DNA of 64,000 nt from Photobacterium angustum (GTDB lineage Bacteria; Pseudomonadota; Gammaproteobacteria; Enterobacterales; Vibrionaceae), in assembly GCF_003026365.1 (NCBI RefSeq), contig NZ_PYOM01000009.1, positions 62,001 to 126,000 on the forward strand. Reading direction: 5' to 3'. The notes below the pieces were generated by a model. It searched no databases. It saw only the letters and a list, made by a program, of their open reading frames with translations, and had not been told where the DNA came from. Positions 29,883 to 39,323 of this stretch are shown in pieces; position 1 is the stretch's first letter; every line of letters begins with the position of its first letter. The translations under genes and the position numbers were made by a program.

Positions 29883-30295
29883 GATTTTCTACTCAGGAGT
29901 TAGAGCCCTCATAAAAAAATCACATCGATGATCGTATTTTCTCGTAGGTTTTGTTATTAATTGTCATCATAAAACGGCTATACTGCGTGATATTGAACAC
30001 ACCATAGGCATATGGATCATCAAGTACACGAAAAAAACGGGCTGATAATGTAGAAATGTCAGCTGAAAACGAAAGAGATAAGGTTAATTTTTGTGTAAAA
30101 AGAAGCTTGTTTGAATCCCGACCTTGCGTGATATGAATCAACTAAATATTTTTGCAAACTTGTAATACTCCTACATAAGTAGAAAAGTTTCAGTTTTTAC
30201 ACGCACAGCACGGGTGTTGCTGTGATATCGAGCAGGGGAACCTCGGTATAATCGTGTCGGATTTGATTTTCAATTCCCAAAGTCAGAGGGTAACC
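29883..30295. other. Intergenic region upstream of pfkA
   Basis: These 413 bases separate cpxP from pfkA. I see no supported gene; a 73-codon minus-strand frame at 29920-30141 has no recognisable features. In enteric bacteria fieF often occupies this place and it is absent here. The pfkA -10 element lies at the right end. Confidence 0.5.
30247..30252 (+). promoter_or_regulatory. -10 element of pfkA promoter
   Basis: A perfect TATAAT lies 43 bases before the pfkA start. No good -35 hexamer is found at 16-18 bases spacing, so the promoter may depend on an activator or be constitutive through its -10 box alone. Confidence 0.5.
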
Positions 30296-31258
30296 ATGAT
30301 TAAGAAGATTGGTGTTTTGACCAGTGGTGGTGACGCACCTGGTATGAATGCAGCCGTTCGCGGCGTAGTTCGAGCAGCGTTAACTGAAGGTCTAGAAGTG
30401 TACGGTATTTATGATGGCTACCAAGGTCTTTATAACAACTGTATCGAAAAGCTAGATCGTAAAAGTGTATCTGATGTGATCAACAAAGGCGGTACATTCC
30501 TAGGCTCTGCGCGTTTTCCTGAATTCCGTGAAGTGGAAGTTCGTGAAAAAGCTATTGAGAACCTAAAACTGCACGGTATTGATGCATTAGTAGTAATTGG
30601 TGGTGACGGCTCTTACATGGGAGCGAAGAAGTTAACTGAGATGGGTTACCCATGTATTGGTCTTCCTGGCACTATCGATAATGACGTTGCCGGTACTGAC
30701 TACACTATCGGTTACATGACAGCAATGAACACGGTTATCGATGCAATTGACCGTTTACGTGATACATCATCTTCACACCAACGTATCTCTATCGTAGAAG
30801 TGATGGGGCGCCACTGTGGTGACTTAACCCTAATGTCTGCGATTGCTGGTGGTTGTGAGTACATCATCACGCCAGAAACTGGGCTAGATAAAGAAAAGTT
30901 ACTTAAGCATATCCACGAAGGTATTGCTAAAGGCAAAAAGCACGCAATTATCGCGATTACAGAGCTGATGACTGACGTGAATGAACTCGCTAAGTACATC
31001 GAAAAAGAAACAGGTCGTGAGACTCGTGCAACAGTACTTGGCCATATTCAACGTGGCGGCCAACCAACTGCATTTGACCGCGTACTAGCATCTCGTATGG
31101 GGGCATACGCTGTCGATCTTCTTCAGCAAGGTGAAGGTGGTCGCTGTGTGGGTATTCAGTGTGAGCAACTTGTTCACCACGATATCATCGATGCAATTGA
31201 AAATATGCGTCGCCCTGTTCGTAACGATCTTTATGAGTTAGCTGAGAAGTTATTCTAA
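30296..31258 (+). CDS. pfkA: ATP-dependent 6-phosphofructokinase
   Basis: This is the key glycolytic kinase that makes fructose 1,6-bisphosphate. The 320 residues (start [20 protein letters not shown]) carry the ATP-binding GGDGSY, the catalytic PGTIDNDV loop and the substrate region [13 protein letters not shown]. The open frame extends 14 codons upstream, but homology and the AGAGGG ribosome-binding site support the ATG at 30296. It is convergent with tpiA, another glycolytic gene, and two terminators separate them. Confidence 0.97.
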   Translation: MIKKIGVLTSGGDAPGMNAAVRGVVRAALTEGLEVYGIYDGYQGLYNNCIEKLDRKSVSDVINKGGTFLGSARFPEFREVEVREKAIENLKLHGIDALVVIGGDGSYMGAKKLTEMGYPCIGLPGTIDNDVAGTDYTIGYMTAMNTVIDAIDRLRDTSSSHQRISIVEVMGRHCGDLTLMSAIAGGCEYIITPETGLDKEKLLKHIHEGIAKGKKHAIIAITELMTDVNELAKYIEKETGRETRATVLGHIQRGGQPTAFDRVLASRMGAYAVDLLQQGEGGRCVGIQCEQLVHHDIIDAIENMRRPVRNDLYELAEKLF

Positions 31259-31283
31259 GAGATTTATCGAGCGGTAAGAGAAA

Positions 31284-31310
31284 GAAGGTCGATTATTATC
31301 GGCCTTTTTT
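31284..31310 (+). terminator. Terminator of pfkA
   Basis: AAGGTCGAT and ATCGGCCTT form a stem around TATT (one G-U pair), followed by a T run, 25 bases after pfkA. Confidence 0.85.
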
Positions 31311-31355
31311 ATTACCTTGAAATCGGTAAAGGGCAGTTTTTTTTTGCGGTAAAAC

Positions 31356-31378
31356 AAAAAGGCCACCCGTAGGTGACC
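31356..31378 (-). terminator. Terminator of tpiA
   Basis: Read leftwards, GGTCACC-TACG-GGTGGCC forms a hairpin (one G-U pair) followed by TTTTTGTTTT. It lies 25 bases after the tpiA stop. Confidence 0.85.
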
Positions 31379-31402
31379 TCTTAGGCTAATCAAAAAGAAT
31401 GA

Positions 31403-32173
31403 TTAGTTTTTCGCTTCAGCAGCTGCTTTAGCGATAGCTGCAAAGCTTTCAGCAACAAGTGCTGCGCCACCAACTAGAGCACCGTCGATGTCTGGTTGTG
31501 CGAAGTATGCTGCTGCGTTTTCTGGCTTAACAGAACCGCCGTATTGAATCACAACATTCTTAGCTACTTCTTCACTCTTCTCAGCAATGTGAGCACGGAT
31601 TGCAGCGTGGATGCGTTGTGCATCGTCAGCAGTTGCTGCTTTACCCGTACCAATAGCCCAGATTGGTTCGTAAGCGATGATTGCGCCGTTTAGTGCTTCA
31701 ACACCTTGAGTGTTGATAACTGCGTCAAGTTGACGTGCACATACTGCAACAGTTTCGCCAGCTTCGTTTTGTGCTTCTGACTCACCAATACAAAGAACTG
31801 GTGTTAGACCATTTTCTTTTAGGAATGCGAATTTTTGAGCAACAAATTCATCTGATTCGTTGTGGTATTCACGACGCTCAGAGTGACCGATGATGATGTG
31901 GCTAGCTCCGAATTCTTTAAGCATTGCAGGAGAAATATCACCTGTGAATGCGCCGTTGTTGTGTAGATCAACGTTTTGAGAACCAAGGATGATTTTGCTG
32001 TTTGCTTTGCTTAGTAGCTGCTCAGCTAGATCCAAGTACATTACTGGTGGAGCGATGGCTACATCAACACCTTCAACACCGTTAAGTGCTGCATCAAGAC
32101 CTTTGATAAGGCCAGAGACCATTTCCTTGCTACCGTTTAGCTTCCAGTTACCCATAACCACAGGATGGCGCAT
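31403..32173 (-). CDS. tpiA: Triosephosphate isomerase
   Basis: This TIM-barrel enzyme interconverts dihydroxyacetone phosphate and glyceraldehyde 3-phosphate. The 256 residues show the substrate-binding NWKLNG at the N-terminus, the catalytic histidine in [10 protein letters not shown], and the catalytic glutamate with the flexible loop in [15 protein letters not shown]. The phosphate-binding YGGSV and GALVGGAAL follow. The length is normal. A 184-base upstream gap separates it from the DUF3135-like gene on the same strand. Confidence 0.97.
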   Translation of the reverse strand: MRHPVVMGNWKLNGSKEMVSGLIKGLDAALNGVEGVDVAIAPPVMYLDLAEQLLSKANSKIILGSQNVDLHNNGAFTGDISPAMLKEFGASHIIIGHSERREYHNESDEFVAQKFAFLKENGLTPVLCIGESEAQNEAGETVAVCARQLDAVINTQGVEALNGAIIAYEPIWAIGTGKAATADDAQRIHAAIRAHIAEKSEEVAKNVVIQYGGSVKPENAAAYFAQPDIDGALVGGAALVAESFAAIAKAAAEAKN

Positions 32174-32357
32174 AGCTTTTCTCCAAATTTAAATGATGTA
32201 ATTAACTTAACTTGATGTAGTAAAAATATACCAAGACTGGCTCATTTTTACTGTCCAAAATCATTAATGAGCTCGGTTGTACCTTTTTCAAGGTAAAAAG
32301 TGAACTCATAATTTCAAAATATTTCAAAATATAGTTAATTTCTTGCAGGAAGCTGCG

Positions 32358-32696
32358 TTAGAGAGAGTTTTTATCTGTGTTTTCGGATTGTTTGGGATGA
32401 GATGAAATCGGCGTGATCTCAGCATTTTCTTGACTATAAGGGTGTTGGAGAGTTTCGGCAAAGCGAACTAATTGGCGCTGTAATTCATTGCGTAACAACA
32501 TGGTGGTGTGAAGTGGGTTTTTTCCACGACTAATAACCAGATCGATATGACTTTGCTGTGCCTTTAGGCGTGGCTTCATGCTGTCATGTGCTTGGTTTAT
32601 TGCGTTTTCTATTAATTGCTGGCGTAGTTGTTCGAATTGTTCTGGATCTTCTTTCGCCATTTTTGCCATATCATCAAAATTGGGTAGCGTATCCAT
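32358..32696 (-). CDS. DUF3135-like small protein
   Basis: This is a conserved protein of unknown function, 112 residues from the chosen start MDTLPNFDDMAKMA. That start has a good GGAG six bases upstream; the frame itself continues to a GTG at 32714. The sequence is soluble, highly charged and probably helical, with LPNFDDMA, DPEQFEQLRQQLI and SRGKNPLHTTMLL as likely conserved parts. I recall Vibrio relatives annotated as DUF3135. It lies between tpiA and the ferredoxin-NADP reductase gene, all on the minus strand. No function is proposed. Confidence 0.75.
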   Translation of the reverse strand: MDTLPNFDDMAKMAKEDPEQFEQLRQQLIENAINQAHDSMKPRLKAQQSHIDLVISRGKNPLHTTMLLRNELQRQLVRFAETLQHPYSQENAEITPISSHPKQSENTDKNSL

Positions 32697-32835
32697 CGTC
32701 AACTCCATCCGCACAACTAACTAAAGTATAAGAAAAAATGACGGATATGGCGTCTTAGAGGTGAGATAAATAGGAGATAAAAAGCAACTTTATGCATATA
32801 CCTCCTATTTGATACAACTCATCGGGTGTTAATCA

Positions 32836-33579
32836 TTACCAGTAATGCTCCATAGTAATTTGTCCCGGTTTTCGGCGTAAATTTTTAGCAAACCCTCGAT
32901 CTTCTAGCACACTTTTAGTCTCTTTTACCATTTCAGGATTGCCGCATAACATAATTTGGCTTTGAACTGGATCTAATGTTAATCCGACATGGCGCTCTAG
33001 TTGTCCATCCTCAAGGGCTTGAGGGATCCTTCCTGTAAGGCAAAGAGTAGACGGTTCTCGGCTGACAAAGGGCTGGACGATAAGTTGATCGCCATATTGC
33101 TGCTTTAATTGTGTAATTTCTGCTTGATAACTTAAATCTGCGGCAAAACGAACGGCATGAACTAATACGACTTTTCTAAATCGGTGCCAGACATCACCTT
33201 GTTGCAAAATAGATAGATAAGGACCAATAGCAGTGCCTGTTGCGAGTAGCCAGAGGTGATCGCCTTGTGGGACTTCATCGAGGGTAAAAAAGCCATTGGC
33301 ACGCGCAGAGATCAGGACTGTATCGCCTTCTGCTAGTTGGTGGAGTCGAGGAGACAATAACCCGTCTTGAACCCTTGTGGCGTAAATATCGATGGTTGGC
33401 TGCTGGGGAGGATTAACGAAAGAATAGGCTCGTTGAACCATTTGGCCATCAATCTCTAAGCCGAGTTTAGTAAATTGCCCAGCTTTAAAAGGCTCGATGT
33501 TTGCCGCTAATGACAAACTGAATAAATTATTATTCCAGTGGCGATTTGCAATAACTTGAGCAGGAATCCAATCAGCCAT
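32836..33579 (-). CDS. fpr: Ferredoxin/flavodoxin--NADP+ reductase
   Basis: This FAD enzyme passes electrons between NADPH and flavodoxin or ferredoxin. The 247 residues contain the FAD-binding RAYSFVNPP (RxYS), the phosphate-binding LLATGTAIGPYLSIL, and the NADP region MLCGNPEMV, ending LRRKPGQITMEHYW with the C-terminal aromatic that stacks on FAD. It is 15 bases downstream of a cysteine-rich regulator gene on the same strand, so the two form an operon. That pairing suggests redox or iron-sulfur control. Confidence 0.95.
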   Translation of the reverse strand: MADWIPAQVIANRHWNNNLFSLSLAANIEPFKAGQFTKLGLEIDGQMVQRAYSFVNPPQQPTIDIYATRVQDGLLSPRLHQLAEGDTVLISARANGFFTLDEVPQGDHLWLLATGTAIGPYLSILQQGDVWHRFRKVVLVHAVRFAADLSYQAEITQLKQQYGDQLIVQPFVSREPSTLCLTGRIPQALEDGQLERHVGLTLDPVQSQIMLCGNPEMVKETKSVLEDRGFAKNLRRKPGQITMEHYW

Positions 33580-33594
33580 TATGGCCTCCTAATT

Positions 33595-34209
33595 CTATGA
33601 TGTTATTCGATAAGTACAGCGCCTTTGACCTGAAATGATATGTTCTTCACGTTCAATACGGATGTTTTCTCCAAGAAGGCGTTTAAATACCGTAAGTTCC
33701 GAGAGACATAGTGCAGGACAATGTTGTGCTGCTCGACAAATAGGGCAGTGGTTTTCAACCAAAGTGTAACCATCGTGCGTTGTTATAAGCTCTGCCATAT
33801 ATCCATCTTGTGTACGTAATTGAGCTAGCTGTTCGAGCTTTTCTTTAAGTGTTTCGCACGTTTGTAAGGTTTGTTGATACTGTTCGTAAGTATGCTGTTC
33901 GCGTTTTGCTATAACTTGCTCAAGCCCTGATATTCCGAACAAATCTTCAACGGACTCTAACATATGTACGGCTAAATCATGATGACGATCAGTGAAACGA
34001 CGATGTCCTTGCTCTGTTAACTGCCAATGACGGGTAGGACGTCCGACTTTGACTTTGACATCGTTAAAATCAACCAGCCCATCATCTTCTAAGCTTTGTA
34101 AGTGCTGACGAATTCCCATAGTGGTAAGGGAGAACTTCTCAGCCAATACTTTTGCTGTGACAGGACCTTCACTTTTTAAGTGATAGAGGATTTTCTCGAT
34201 GGTTTTCAT
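33595..34209 (-). CDS. SufR/DeoR-like transcriptional regulator with cysteine motif
   Basis: This 204-residue regulator has an N-terminal winged helix-turn-helix (residues about 3-60, with TAKVLAEKFSLTTMGIRQHL). A helical linker is followed by a C-terminal part with CPICRAAQHCPALC, a C-x2-C-x5-C-x3-C cluster near residue 156. The arrangement resembles the COG2345/SufR group of regulators that bind an iron-sulfur cluster. Cotranscription with fpr supports a role in redox or iron-sulfur sensing. Cluster binding and DNA targets are inferred and unproven. Confidence 0.82.
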   Translation of the reverse strand: MKTIEKILYHLKSEGPVTAKVLAEKFSLTTMGIRQHLQSLEDDGLVDFNDVKVKVGRPTRHWQLTEQGHRRFTDRHHDLAVHMLESVEDLFGISGLEQVIAKREQHTYEQYQQTLQTCETLKEKLEQLAQLRTQDGYMAELITTHDGYTLVENHCPICRAAQHCPALCLSELTVFKRLLGENIRIEREEHIISGQRRCTYRITS

Positions 34210-34323
34210 AGCTACCTATATATTCATTTCTCTAGGTATTATGGGATCAGCTTATTAAATAAAGCAATCTCTTTACCATTCTAACGGGTTGCGTTGATTT
34301 TGCTTCTTAGGAGTGAGAGGTGG

Positions 34324-34351
34324 GAAAAAAAAGCGTACAGAAGTACGCTTT
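34324..34351 (-). terminator. Terminator of glpX
   Basis: A perfect 9-bp stem (AAAGCGTAC with GTACGCTTT) encloses AGAA. It is followed leftwards by a T run, 20 bases beyond the glpX stop. Confidence 0.88.
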
Positions 34352-34371
34352 CTTGCATGTAAAAATCGCAA

Positions 34372-35379
34372 TTAGATGATGTGCGATTTTACAATGTCAT
34401 CTTTGCGATCAAGGTAATGGGTTGATTTAATACGACGAATAGTACGGCACTGACCGCGGATCAATAAGGTTTCAGTGGTCGCGATATTTCCTTGACGGTG
34501 AATGCCTTCTAGTAAGTCACCTTTGGTAATCCCTGTTCCTGCAAAAATCACGTTATCGCTTTTTGCCATATCTTCAATACGCAATAATGTGTTGGTTTTA
34601 ATACCCATTTCGCAACAACGACGAATTTCAATCTCACCGAGTTCGCGGTTTTCTGTAGTATCACCTTTGACCTCATGACGAGGAAGTAAACGCGCCTGCA
34701 TGTCACCGCCTAATGCACGGATCGCGGCGGCGGAAACAACACCTTCTGGCGCACCACCAATACAGTACATCACGTCGACTTCACTATCTGGCATGCAAGT
34801 TAGAATAGACGCCGCCACATCGCCATCAGGCACGGCAAAGACACGAATACCGATTGCTTGCATTTGCTTAATCGTTTCATCGTGGCGAGGCTTGGCAAGG
34901 GTGATCACGACTAAATCTTGCAATGATTTACCTAGAGCATTAGCAATAGCCGTCAAGTTATCAACAAGTGGCTTCTCAAGATCAATCACGCCTTTTGCTG
35001 CAGGGCCAACCACGAGTTTTTCCATGTACATATCAGGCGCTTTTAGAAAGCTTCCTTTTTCACCAGCAGCTAATACAGCAAGGGCATTATTTTGTCCCAT
35101 CGCTGTCATGCGTGTTCCTTCAATGGGATCGACTGCTATATCAACAGCATCGCCACCGCAACCCACTTTTTCACCGATGTAGAGCATTGGCGCTTCATCA
35201 ATTTCGCCTTCACCAATTACGATCTCGCCATTGATTTCAGTTTGATTAAGTAGAATACGCATCACTTCTACCGCAGCGTTATCAGCAGCATTTTTATCGC
35301 CACGACCAAGCCATTTATGACCTGCCAATGCTGCCCCTTCAGTAACCCGTGAGAATGCCATTGCTAAATCGCGCTTCAT
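34372..35379 (-). CDS. glpX: Fructose-1,6-bisphosphatase class II
   Basis: This gluconeogenic enzyme hydrolyses fructose 1,6-bisphosphate to fructose 6-phosphate. The 335 residues from MKRDLAMAFSRVTEGAALA contain the metal-site segments GEGEIDEAPMLYIGE and AVDPIEGTRMTAMGQ and the substrate region GGAPEGVVSAAAI. The open frame extends to 35505, but homology and a GGAG ribosome-binding site fix the start at 35379. Unlike in Escherichia coli, it is not beside glpF and glpK here. It is divergent from zapB. Confidence 0.96.
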   Translation of the reverse strand: MKRDLAMAFSRVTEGAALAGHKWLGRGDKNAADNAAVEVMRILLNQTEINGEIVIGEGEIDEAPMLYIGEKVGCGGDAVDIAVDPIEGTRMTAMGQNNALAVLAAGEKGSFLKAPDMYMEKLVVGPAAKGVIDLEKPLVDNLTAIANALGKSLQDLVVITLAKPRHDETIKQMQAIGIRVFAVPDGDVAASILTCMPDSEVDVMYCIGGAPEGVVSAAAIRALGGDMQARLLPRHEVKGDTTENRELGEIEIRRCCEMGIKTNTLLRIEDMAKSDNVIFAGTGITKGDLLEGIHRQGNIATTETLLIRGQCRTIRRIKSTHYLDRKDDIVKSHII

Positions 35380-35987
35380 GATAACTCCAGATATAAAATC
35401 GATTAGATAAAAAACTGAGTCGATTTTAACATAAGGGGTGGTGAAACGATTACGCAAAATAAAGAGAGCTGTATTGCAATGATCATAACCAGTTTTAATC
35501 GCCATGTATAAATAATTGAAATGATGACAAGCACTATCATATTCGGCATTTGGTCATGCTAACGATTGGCGTTATTTTTGGTGACAGAATATCAATGAAT
35601 TAATCGTGACAAAAAAACGGTATTGGTGGTATTGGAGCTAAACACTGTGTACAAATTAGGATATAAATAAGAAAGCGCATAGTTAGGTGACAGTTAAGCT
35701 CATTCGTTGGTGTTTTTTTGACAGGGAAGAGAGCAAATAAAGCTGAGATCCGATTAAAAATGAACTTCGCGCTGTATTTGGTTGTCTCAGTGGTCGAATA
35801 TTTGATCCACTTTGCAAAAATCATATCAGACTTGTGTGATTTTCATCCGTTTGCCCAAAAGCATTAGAATTGTGGATGCCAGATAGTCGCTGCCTCGTTA
35901 GAATAGAGGCGAATATGAATTTAACTCGCGCGTAGGTGATTGGCTTAATGATTAAGCCAGCATACGGGCTAAGATCAGGTAAACAAT
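35380..35987. other. Long intergenic region between glpX and zapB
   Basis: These 608 bases hold the control regions of two divergent genes. I see no supported gene; two 74-codon minus-strand frames (35600-35824 and 35821-36045) have no family features. On the plus strand a possible promoter (TTGATC at 35802-35807, TATCAG at 35824-35829) would give a leader of about 150 bases for zapB, with the stems described separately. On the minus strand TGTTAAAAT near 35430 could be the glpX -10 region. Confidence 0.45.
35892..35970 (+). promoter_or_regulatory. Structured zapB leader with alternative stems
   Basis: Three stems can be drawn upstream of zapB. GCCTC/GAGGC pairs at 35892-35910. GGCTTAAT/ATTAAGCC pairs at 35942-35958. 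A competing pairing uses the second arm (TTAAGCC, 35952-35958) with GGGCTAA (35966-35972). The last two cannot form together. The end of this region lies about 17 bases from the zapB start, so an effect on translation is possible. This is from inspection only. Confidence 0.3.
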
Positions 35988-36230
35988 ATGTCTCTAGAAA
36001 TGTTAGAACAACTAGAAGCCAAAGTTCAGATGGCAATTGATACAATTTCTATTCTACAAATGGAAATTGATGAATTAAAAGAGCAAAACTCTCAACTTTC
36101 GATGGAAGCACAAGAACTACGCTCTGGTCGTGAAAATCTAAATGAAGAAAATGAAAAACTACGTCAAGATCACAATGCATGGCAGGAGCGCGTACGCAAC
36201 CTACTAGGCAAAATGGAACACGTAGAATAA
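35988..36230 (+). CDS. zapB: Cell division factor ZapB
   Basis: This small cytoplasmic coiled-coil protein joins the division ring and bridges ZapA with MatP. The 80 residues ([20 protein letters not shown]) are almost one uninterrupted coiled coil with Leu/Ile heptads and many Glu and Gln, ending [12 protein letters not shown]. Length and sequence match Escherichia coli ZapB (YiiU). An AGG ribosome-binding site lies 8 bases upstream. It is monocistronic between divergent glpX and convergent rraA. Confidence 0.95.
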   Translation: MSLEMLEQLEAKVQMAIDTISILQMEIDELKEQNSQLSMEAQELRSGRENLNEENEKLRQDHNAWQERVRNLLGKMEHVE

Positions 36231-36260
36231 TACTGATTTCAGTTTATCTGTTTCGGTTTT

Positions 36261-36312
36261 CGGCTTGGTATGTTGTTTTCAGGAACGACAGCATACCGGG
36301 CCGTAATTTTAT
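36261..36312 (+). terminator. Terminator of zapB
   Basis: CGGCTTGGTATG and CATACCGGGCCG form a 12-bp stem (two G-U pairs) around a long loop. It is followed by TAATTTTATTT, a T-rich tail. Confidence 0.7.
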
Positions 36313-36330
36313 TTATTGCTAGCTGTATGT

Positions 36331-36816
36331 CTAATCGATATCAAGAGGTTCAGGCGATAAAATAACCCCTGTATTATCAGCATAGATATGATCTTCTGGT
36401 AAGAAGGTTACCCCGCCAAAATTGACAGCGACGTCAATCTCACCAATATCACGTTGATCAGCGCCCACTGGGATTGAGGCGAGTGCCTGAATACCAAGAT
36501 CTAATTCATCTAGCTCATCGACATGGCGAACACAGCCATAAATAATCAGCCCTTCCCATTCATTTTCTTGCGCTAAGTGAGCTAAATCGATATCAATTAA
36601 TGCCCGTCGTAGTGAACCACCACCATCAATTAATAACACCCTTCCTACACCTGATTGCTCTAAGACTTGGCGAATAACACCGTTATCTTCAAAACATTTT
36701 ATGGTAGTTATTTGGCCGCCAAAAGAGCTGCGTCCACCGTAAGAGCTGAACATAGGCTCAACAACATCAACGTGTTCGAGATAGATATCACACAGTTCAG
36801 AGGTATTGTATTCCAT
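36331..36816 (-). CDS. rraA: Ribonuclease E activity regulator RraA
   Basis: This ring-shaped trimer binds RNase E and the RhlB helicase and inhibits mRNA decay. The 161 residues begin [21 protein letters not shown] and contain [19 protein letters not shown] and [19 protein letters not shown], all typical. The sequence is acidic and without membrane segments. It lies 122 bases downstream of menA on the same strand, as in Escherichia coli, and may be read through from menA or from its own promoter. Confidence 0.96.
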   Translation of the reverse strand: MEYNTSELCDIYLEHVDVVEPMFSSYGGRSSFGGQITTIKCFEDNGVIRQVLEQSGVGRVLLIDGGGSLRRALIDIDLAHLAQENEWEGLIIYGCVRHVDELDELDLGIQALASIPVGADQRDIGEIDVAVNFGGVTFLPEDHIYADNTGVILSPEPLDID

Positions 36817-36938
36817 AAGTGGACTTCTTATTTAGCGAAAGAAAGGAAATCAATAAGGCTTATAACGAGGAGAGACTCATTTTAAGCCTTGTTGAAATTA
36901 TAACCAGTTGATCTGTCATTGCAATTCGCAATCATCAA

Positions 36939-37847
36939 TTATGACAAGATGATCCCGAGAGCAAACAATAAATTAGTGAGTAAAGCGCATTTGACCATGG
37001 TTGCCATCATAGGGCGGAGCTCTTTACCATTTTTAGAATGATAAACAGCACGACCATGTTTAAAGAGTAGTGGGACACTCAATAAAAATAACCAACCAAA
37101 TAGCGATTTTGTTTCAAATAGAGAAAAAAGAGCTAAACATACAATACTGGCTGTTAATAAGAATAGGTGGTATTTACGGCCCCATTCAGGCCCCATGCGC
37201 ACGACCAAAGTTTGCTTACCGCAAGCTCGGTCGTTATCAATATCACGCAGGTTATTAATATTAAGAACACCCACAGCGAGCAAACCACAGGCCGTTGCCG
37301 GTAACATTATCACTGAATCAATGCTGCCAGCTTGAAGGTAGTAAGTGCCTGCAACACCTAGCCAGCCAAAAAAGATTAATACTGATAAATCACCTAAGCC
37401 ACGGTAACCGTAGGGCTTATTACCCACGGTATAGGCAATAGATGCAACAATAGCTAGCGCGCCGAGCAGTATAAAACCAATGATGTCATGGGGGTTATGA
37501 CAGGCAATAAATATCAATGATAAGCCACTGATTGCTGTCAGAATAATGTTGAGGAACATGGCGGTACGCATGGCTTTCGGGGTTACTAATCCTGATTGAA
37601 TCGCACGTTGAGGTCCTAAACGATCATCATTATCGGTGCCTTTAACAGCGTCACCGTAATCATTAGCAAGGTTAGAAAGAATTTGCAGCAAAAGGGCGGT
37701 TAATAAAGCGAGCGCTGCAATTAAAGCAGAAAAACTTCCATGCCATCCTGCCACCGCACTACCGCATACAATTGATGCGATGGCTAGTGGCAAGGTTTTC
37801 GGTCTTGCTGCATCTAACCAAATAGCAAGTGATGAAGATGATTTCAT
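36939..37847 (-). CDS. menA: 1,4-dihydroxy-2-naphthoate octaprenyltransferase
   Basis: This UbiA-family inner-membrane prenyltransferase attaches the isoprenoid tail in menaquinone synthesis. The 302 residues have about eight to nine membrane helices. Two aspartate-rich motifs bind magnesium-prenyl-diphosphate: NLANDYGDAVKGTDNDDR in the second loop and NNLRDIDNDRACGKQT further on. It lies between hslU and rraA on the minus strand, with its own upstream gap of 134 bases behind the hslU terminator. Confidence 0.95.
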   Translation of the reverse strand: MKSSSSLAIWLDAARPKTLPLAIASIVCGSAVAGWHGSFSALIAALALLTALLLQILSNLANDYGDAVKGTDNDDRLGPQRAIQSGLVTPKAMRTAMFLNIILTAISGLSLIFIACHNPHDIIGFILLGALAIVASIAYTVGNKPYGYRGLGDLSVLIFFGWLGVAGTYYLQAGSIDSVIMLPATACGLLAVGVLNINNLRDIDNDRACGKQTLVVRMGPEWGRKYHLFLLTASIVCLALFSLFETKSLFGWLFLLSVPLLFKHGRAVYHSKNGKELRPMMATMVKCALLTNLLFALGIILS

Positions 37848-37930
37848 AATCTAGATACTTAAATAATGAGGGGATCAGTATTATGGCGAAAATTTGGATT
37901 GGCGCAAATTTATCCCATTAATAGTTGTAA

Positions 37931-37965
37931 AAATAAAAAAAACGGTGCGCAAGGGCACCGTTTTT
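37931..37965 (-). terminator. Terminator of hslV-hslU
   Basis: AACGGTGC and GCACCGTT form a stem around GCAAGG with A/T tracts on both sides. Leftwards it continues into a long T run. It lies 17 bases after the hslU stop. Confidence 0.9.
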
Positions 37966-37981
37966 CTGAAAGGCAATGTTA

Positions 37982-39313
37982 TTACAAGATAAAACGGCTT
38001 AAATCTTCATCTTGTACAAACTCACCAAGACGCTCGCTAACATATGCAGCATCAATCATGAATTTTTCACCGGATTTTTCACTGGCGTCATAGGAAATCT
38101 CTTCCATTAAACGCTCCATAACGGTGTGAAGACGACGAGCACCGATATTCTCAGTACGCTCATTCACTTGCCATGCCGCATCCGCTAGGCTATCGATACC
38201 GTCAGCCGTGAATTCGATTTCAACTGATTCTGTTGCCATTAATGCTTTATATTGCTCTGTTAGCGATGCATTTGGCTCAGTCAGAATACGTTTAAAGTCG
38301 TGACTTGTTAGCGCTTCAAGTTCAACGCGAATAGGTAAACGACCTTGCAATTCAGGGATCAAATCTGATGGCTTAGCCACTTGGAACGCACCTGATGCAA
38401 CAAATAGGATGTGGTCTGTTTTAACCATACCGTGTTTGGTTGATACTGTGCTGCCTTCGACTAATGGTAGCAAGTCGCGCTGTACACCTTCACGAGAAAC
38501 ATCAGGACCGGAAGACTCGCCACGCTTACAAATTTTATCGATTTCATCGATGAACACGATACCATTGTTTTCAACCGAATGAATCGCTTGTTCTTTAAGC
38601 TCTTCTTGGTTTACTAACTTCGCCGCTTCTTCTTCGGTTGCTGCTTTTAGCGCGTCTTTGATTTTCATCTTACGCTTTTTAGTGGTATTGCCAGCAAGGT
38701 TTTGGAACATGCCCTGAAGCTGGTTGGTCATTTCTTCCATACCAGGAGGCGCCATGATCTCTACACCCATTTGAGGTGCAGCAATGTCCATTTCAATTTC
38801 TTTATCGTCTAGCTTACCTTCACGTAATTTCTTACGGAAAGATTGACGAGTCGAAGATTCTGCAGGTGCTTCTTCATTTTGACCCCAAGCATCACGCGCT
38901 GGTGGTAGAAGAGCATCTAAAATGCGCTCTTCTGCTAATTCTTCAGCACGGAAACGGACTTTCTCAGTCGCTTGTTGATGCGTCATTTTTACAGCTACAT
39001 CAGTCAGATCGCGAATGATCGTTTCAACTTCTTTACCAACATAACCCACTTCGGTGAATTTTGTTGCTTCTACTTTAATGAAAGGTGCATTCGCAAGTTT
39101 TGCTAAGCGGCGTGCAATCTCGGTTTTACCCACACCGGTAGGGCCGATCATTAAAATGTTTTTTGGCGTTACTTCAACACGCAACTCTTCAGGAAGTTGC
39201 ATGCGACGCCAGCGGTTACGTAGTGCAATCGCAACTGCTCGTTTCGCTTTGTCTTGACCGATAATATGGCGATTAAGTTCATGAACGATTTCGCGAGGAG
39301 TCATTTCAGACAT
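37982..39313 (-). CDS. hslU: ATP-dependent protease ATPase subunit HslU
   Basis: This AAA+ unfoldase hexamer feeds substrates such as SulA and RpoH to the HslV peptidase. The 443 residues show the Walker A motif [16 protein letters not shown] near 57, the pore GYVGKEVE near 91, and the Walker [12 protein letters not shown] near 255. The sensor region and the C-terminal EDLSRFIL tail that docks into HslV follow. It is cotranscribed with hslV, 10 bases upstream, under a heat-shock-type promoter. Confidence 0.97.
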   Translation of the reverse strand: MSEMTPREIVHELNRHIIGQDKAKRAVAIALRNRWRRMQLPEELRVEVTPKNILMIGPTGVGKTEIARRLAKLANAPFIKVEATKFTEVGYVGKEVETIIRDLTDVAVKMTHQQATEKVRFRAEELAEERILDALLPPARDAWGQNEEAPAESSTRQSFRKKLREGKLDDKEIEMDIAAPQMGVEIMAPPGMEEMTNQLQGMFQNLAGNTTKKRKMKIKDALKAATEEEAAKLVNQEELKEQAIHSVENNGIVFIDEIDKICKRGESSGPDVSREGVQRDLLPLVEGSTVSTKHGMVKTDHILFVASGAFQVAKPSDLIPELQGRLPIRVELEALTSHDFKRILTEPNASLTEQYKALMATESVEIEFTADGIDSLADAAWQVNERTENIGARRLHTVMERLMEEISYDASEKSGEKFMIDAAYVSERLGEFVQDEDLSRFIL

Positions 39314-39323
39314 TACAACTTCC

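Noticed and set aside
29920..30141. A 73-codon minus-strand frame between cpxP and pfkA
   Set aside because: No family motif, no clear ribosome-binding site, and it is embedded in AT-rich intergenic DNA.
34700..35182. A 160-codon plus-strand frame opposite glpX
   Set aside because: It is a shadow of the conserved glpX frame; its serine- and isoleucine-rich translation has no domain features.
34372..35505. The long 377-codon form of glpX
   Set aside because: The family start MKRDLAMAF at 35379 has a GGAG ribosome-binding site; the upstream part is unlike known GlpX.
35600..36045. Two 74-codon minus-strand frames upstream of zapB
   Set aside because: No coding features; the right one overlaps the zapB start region.
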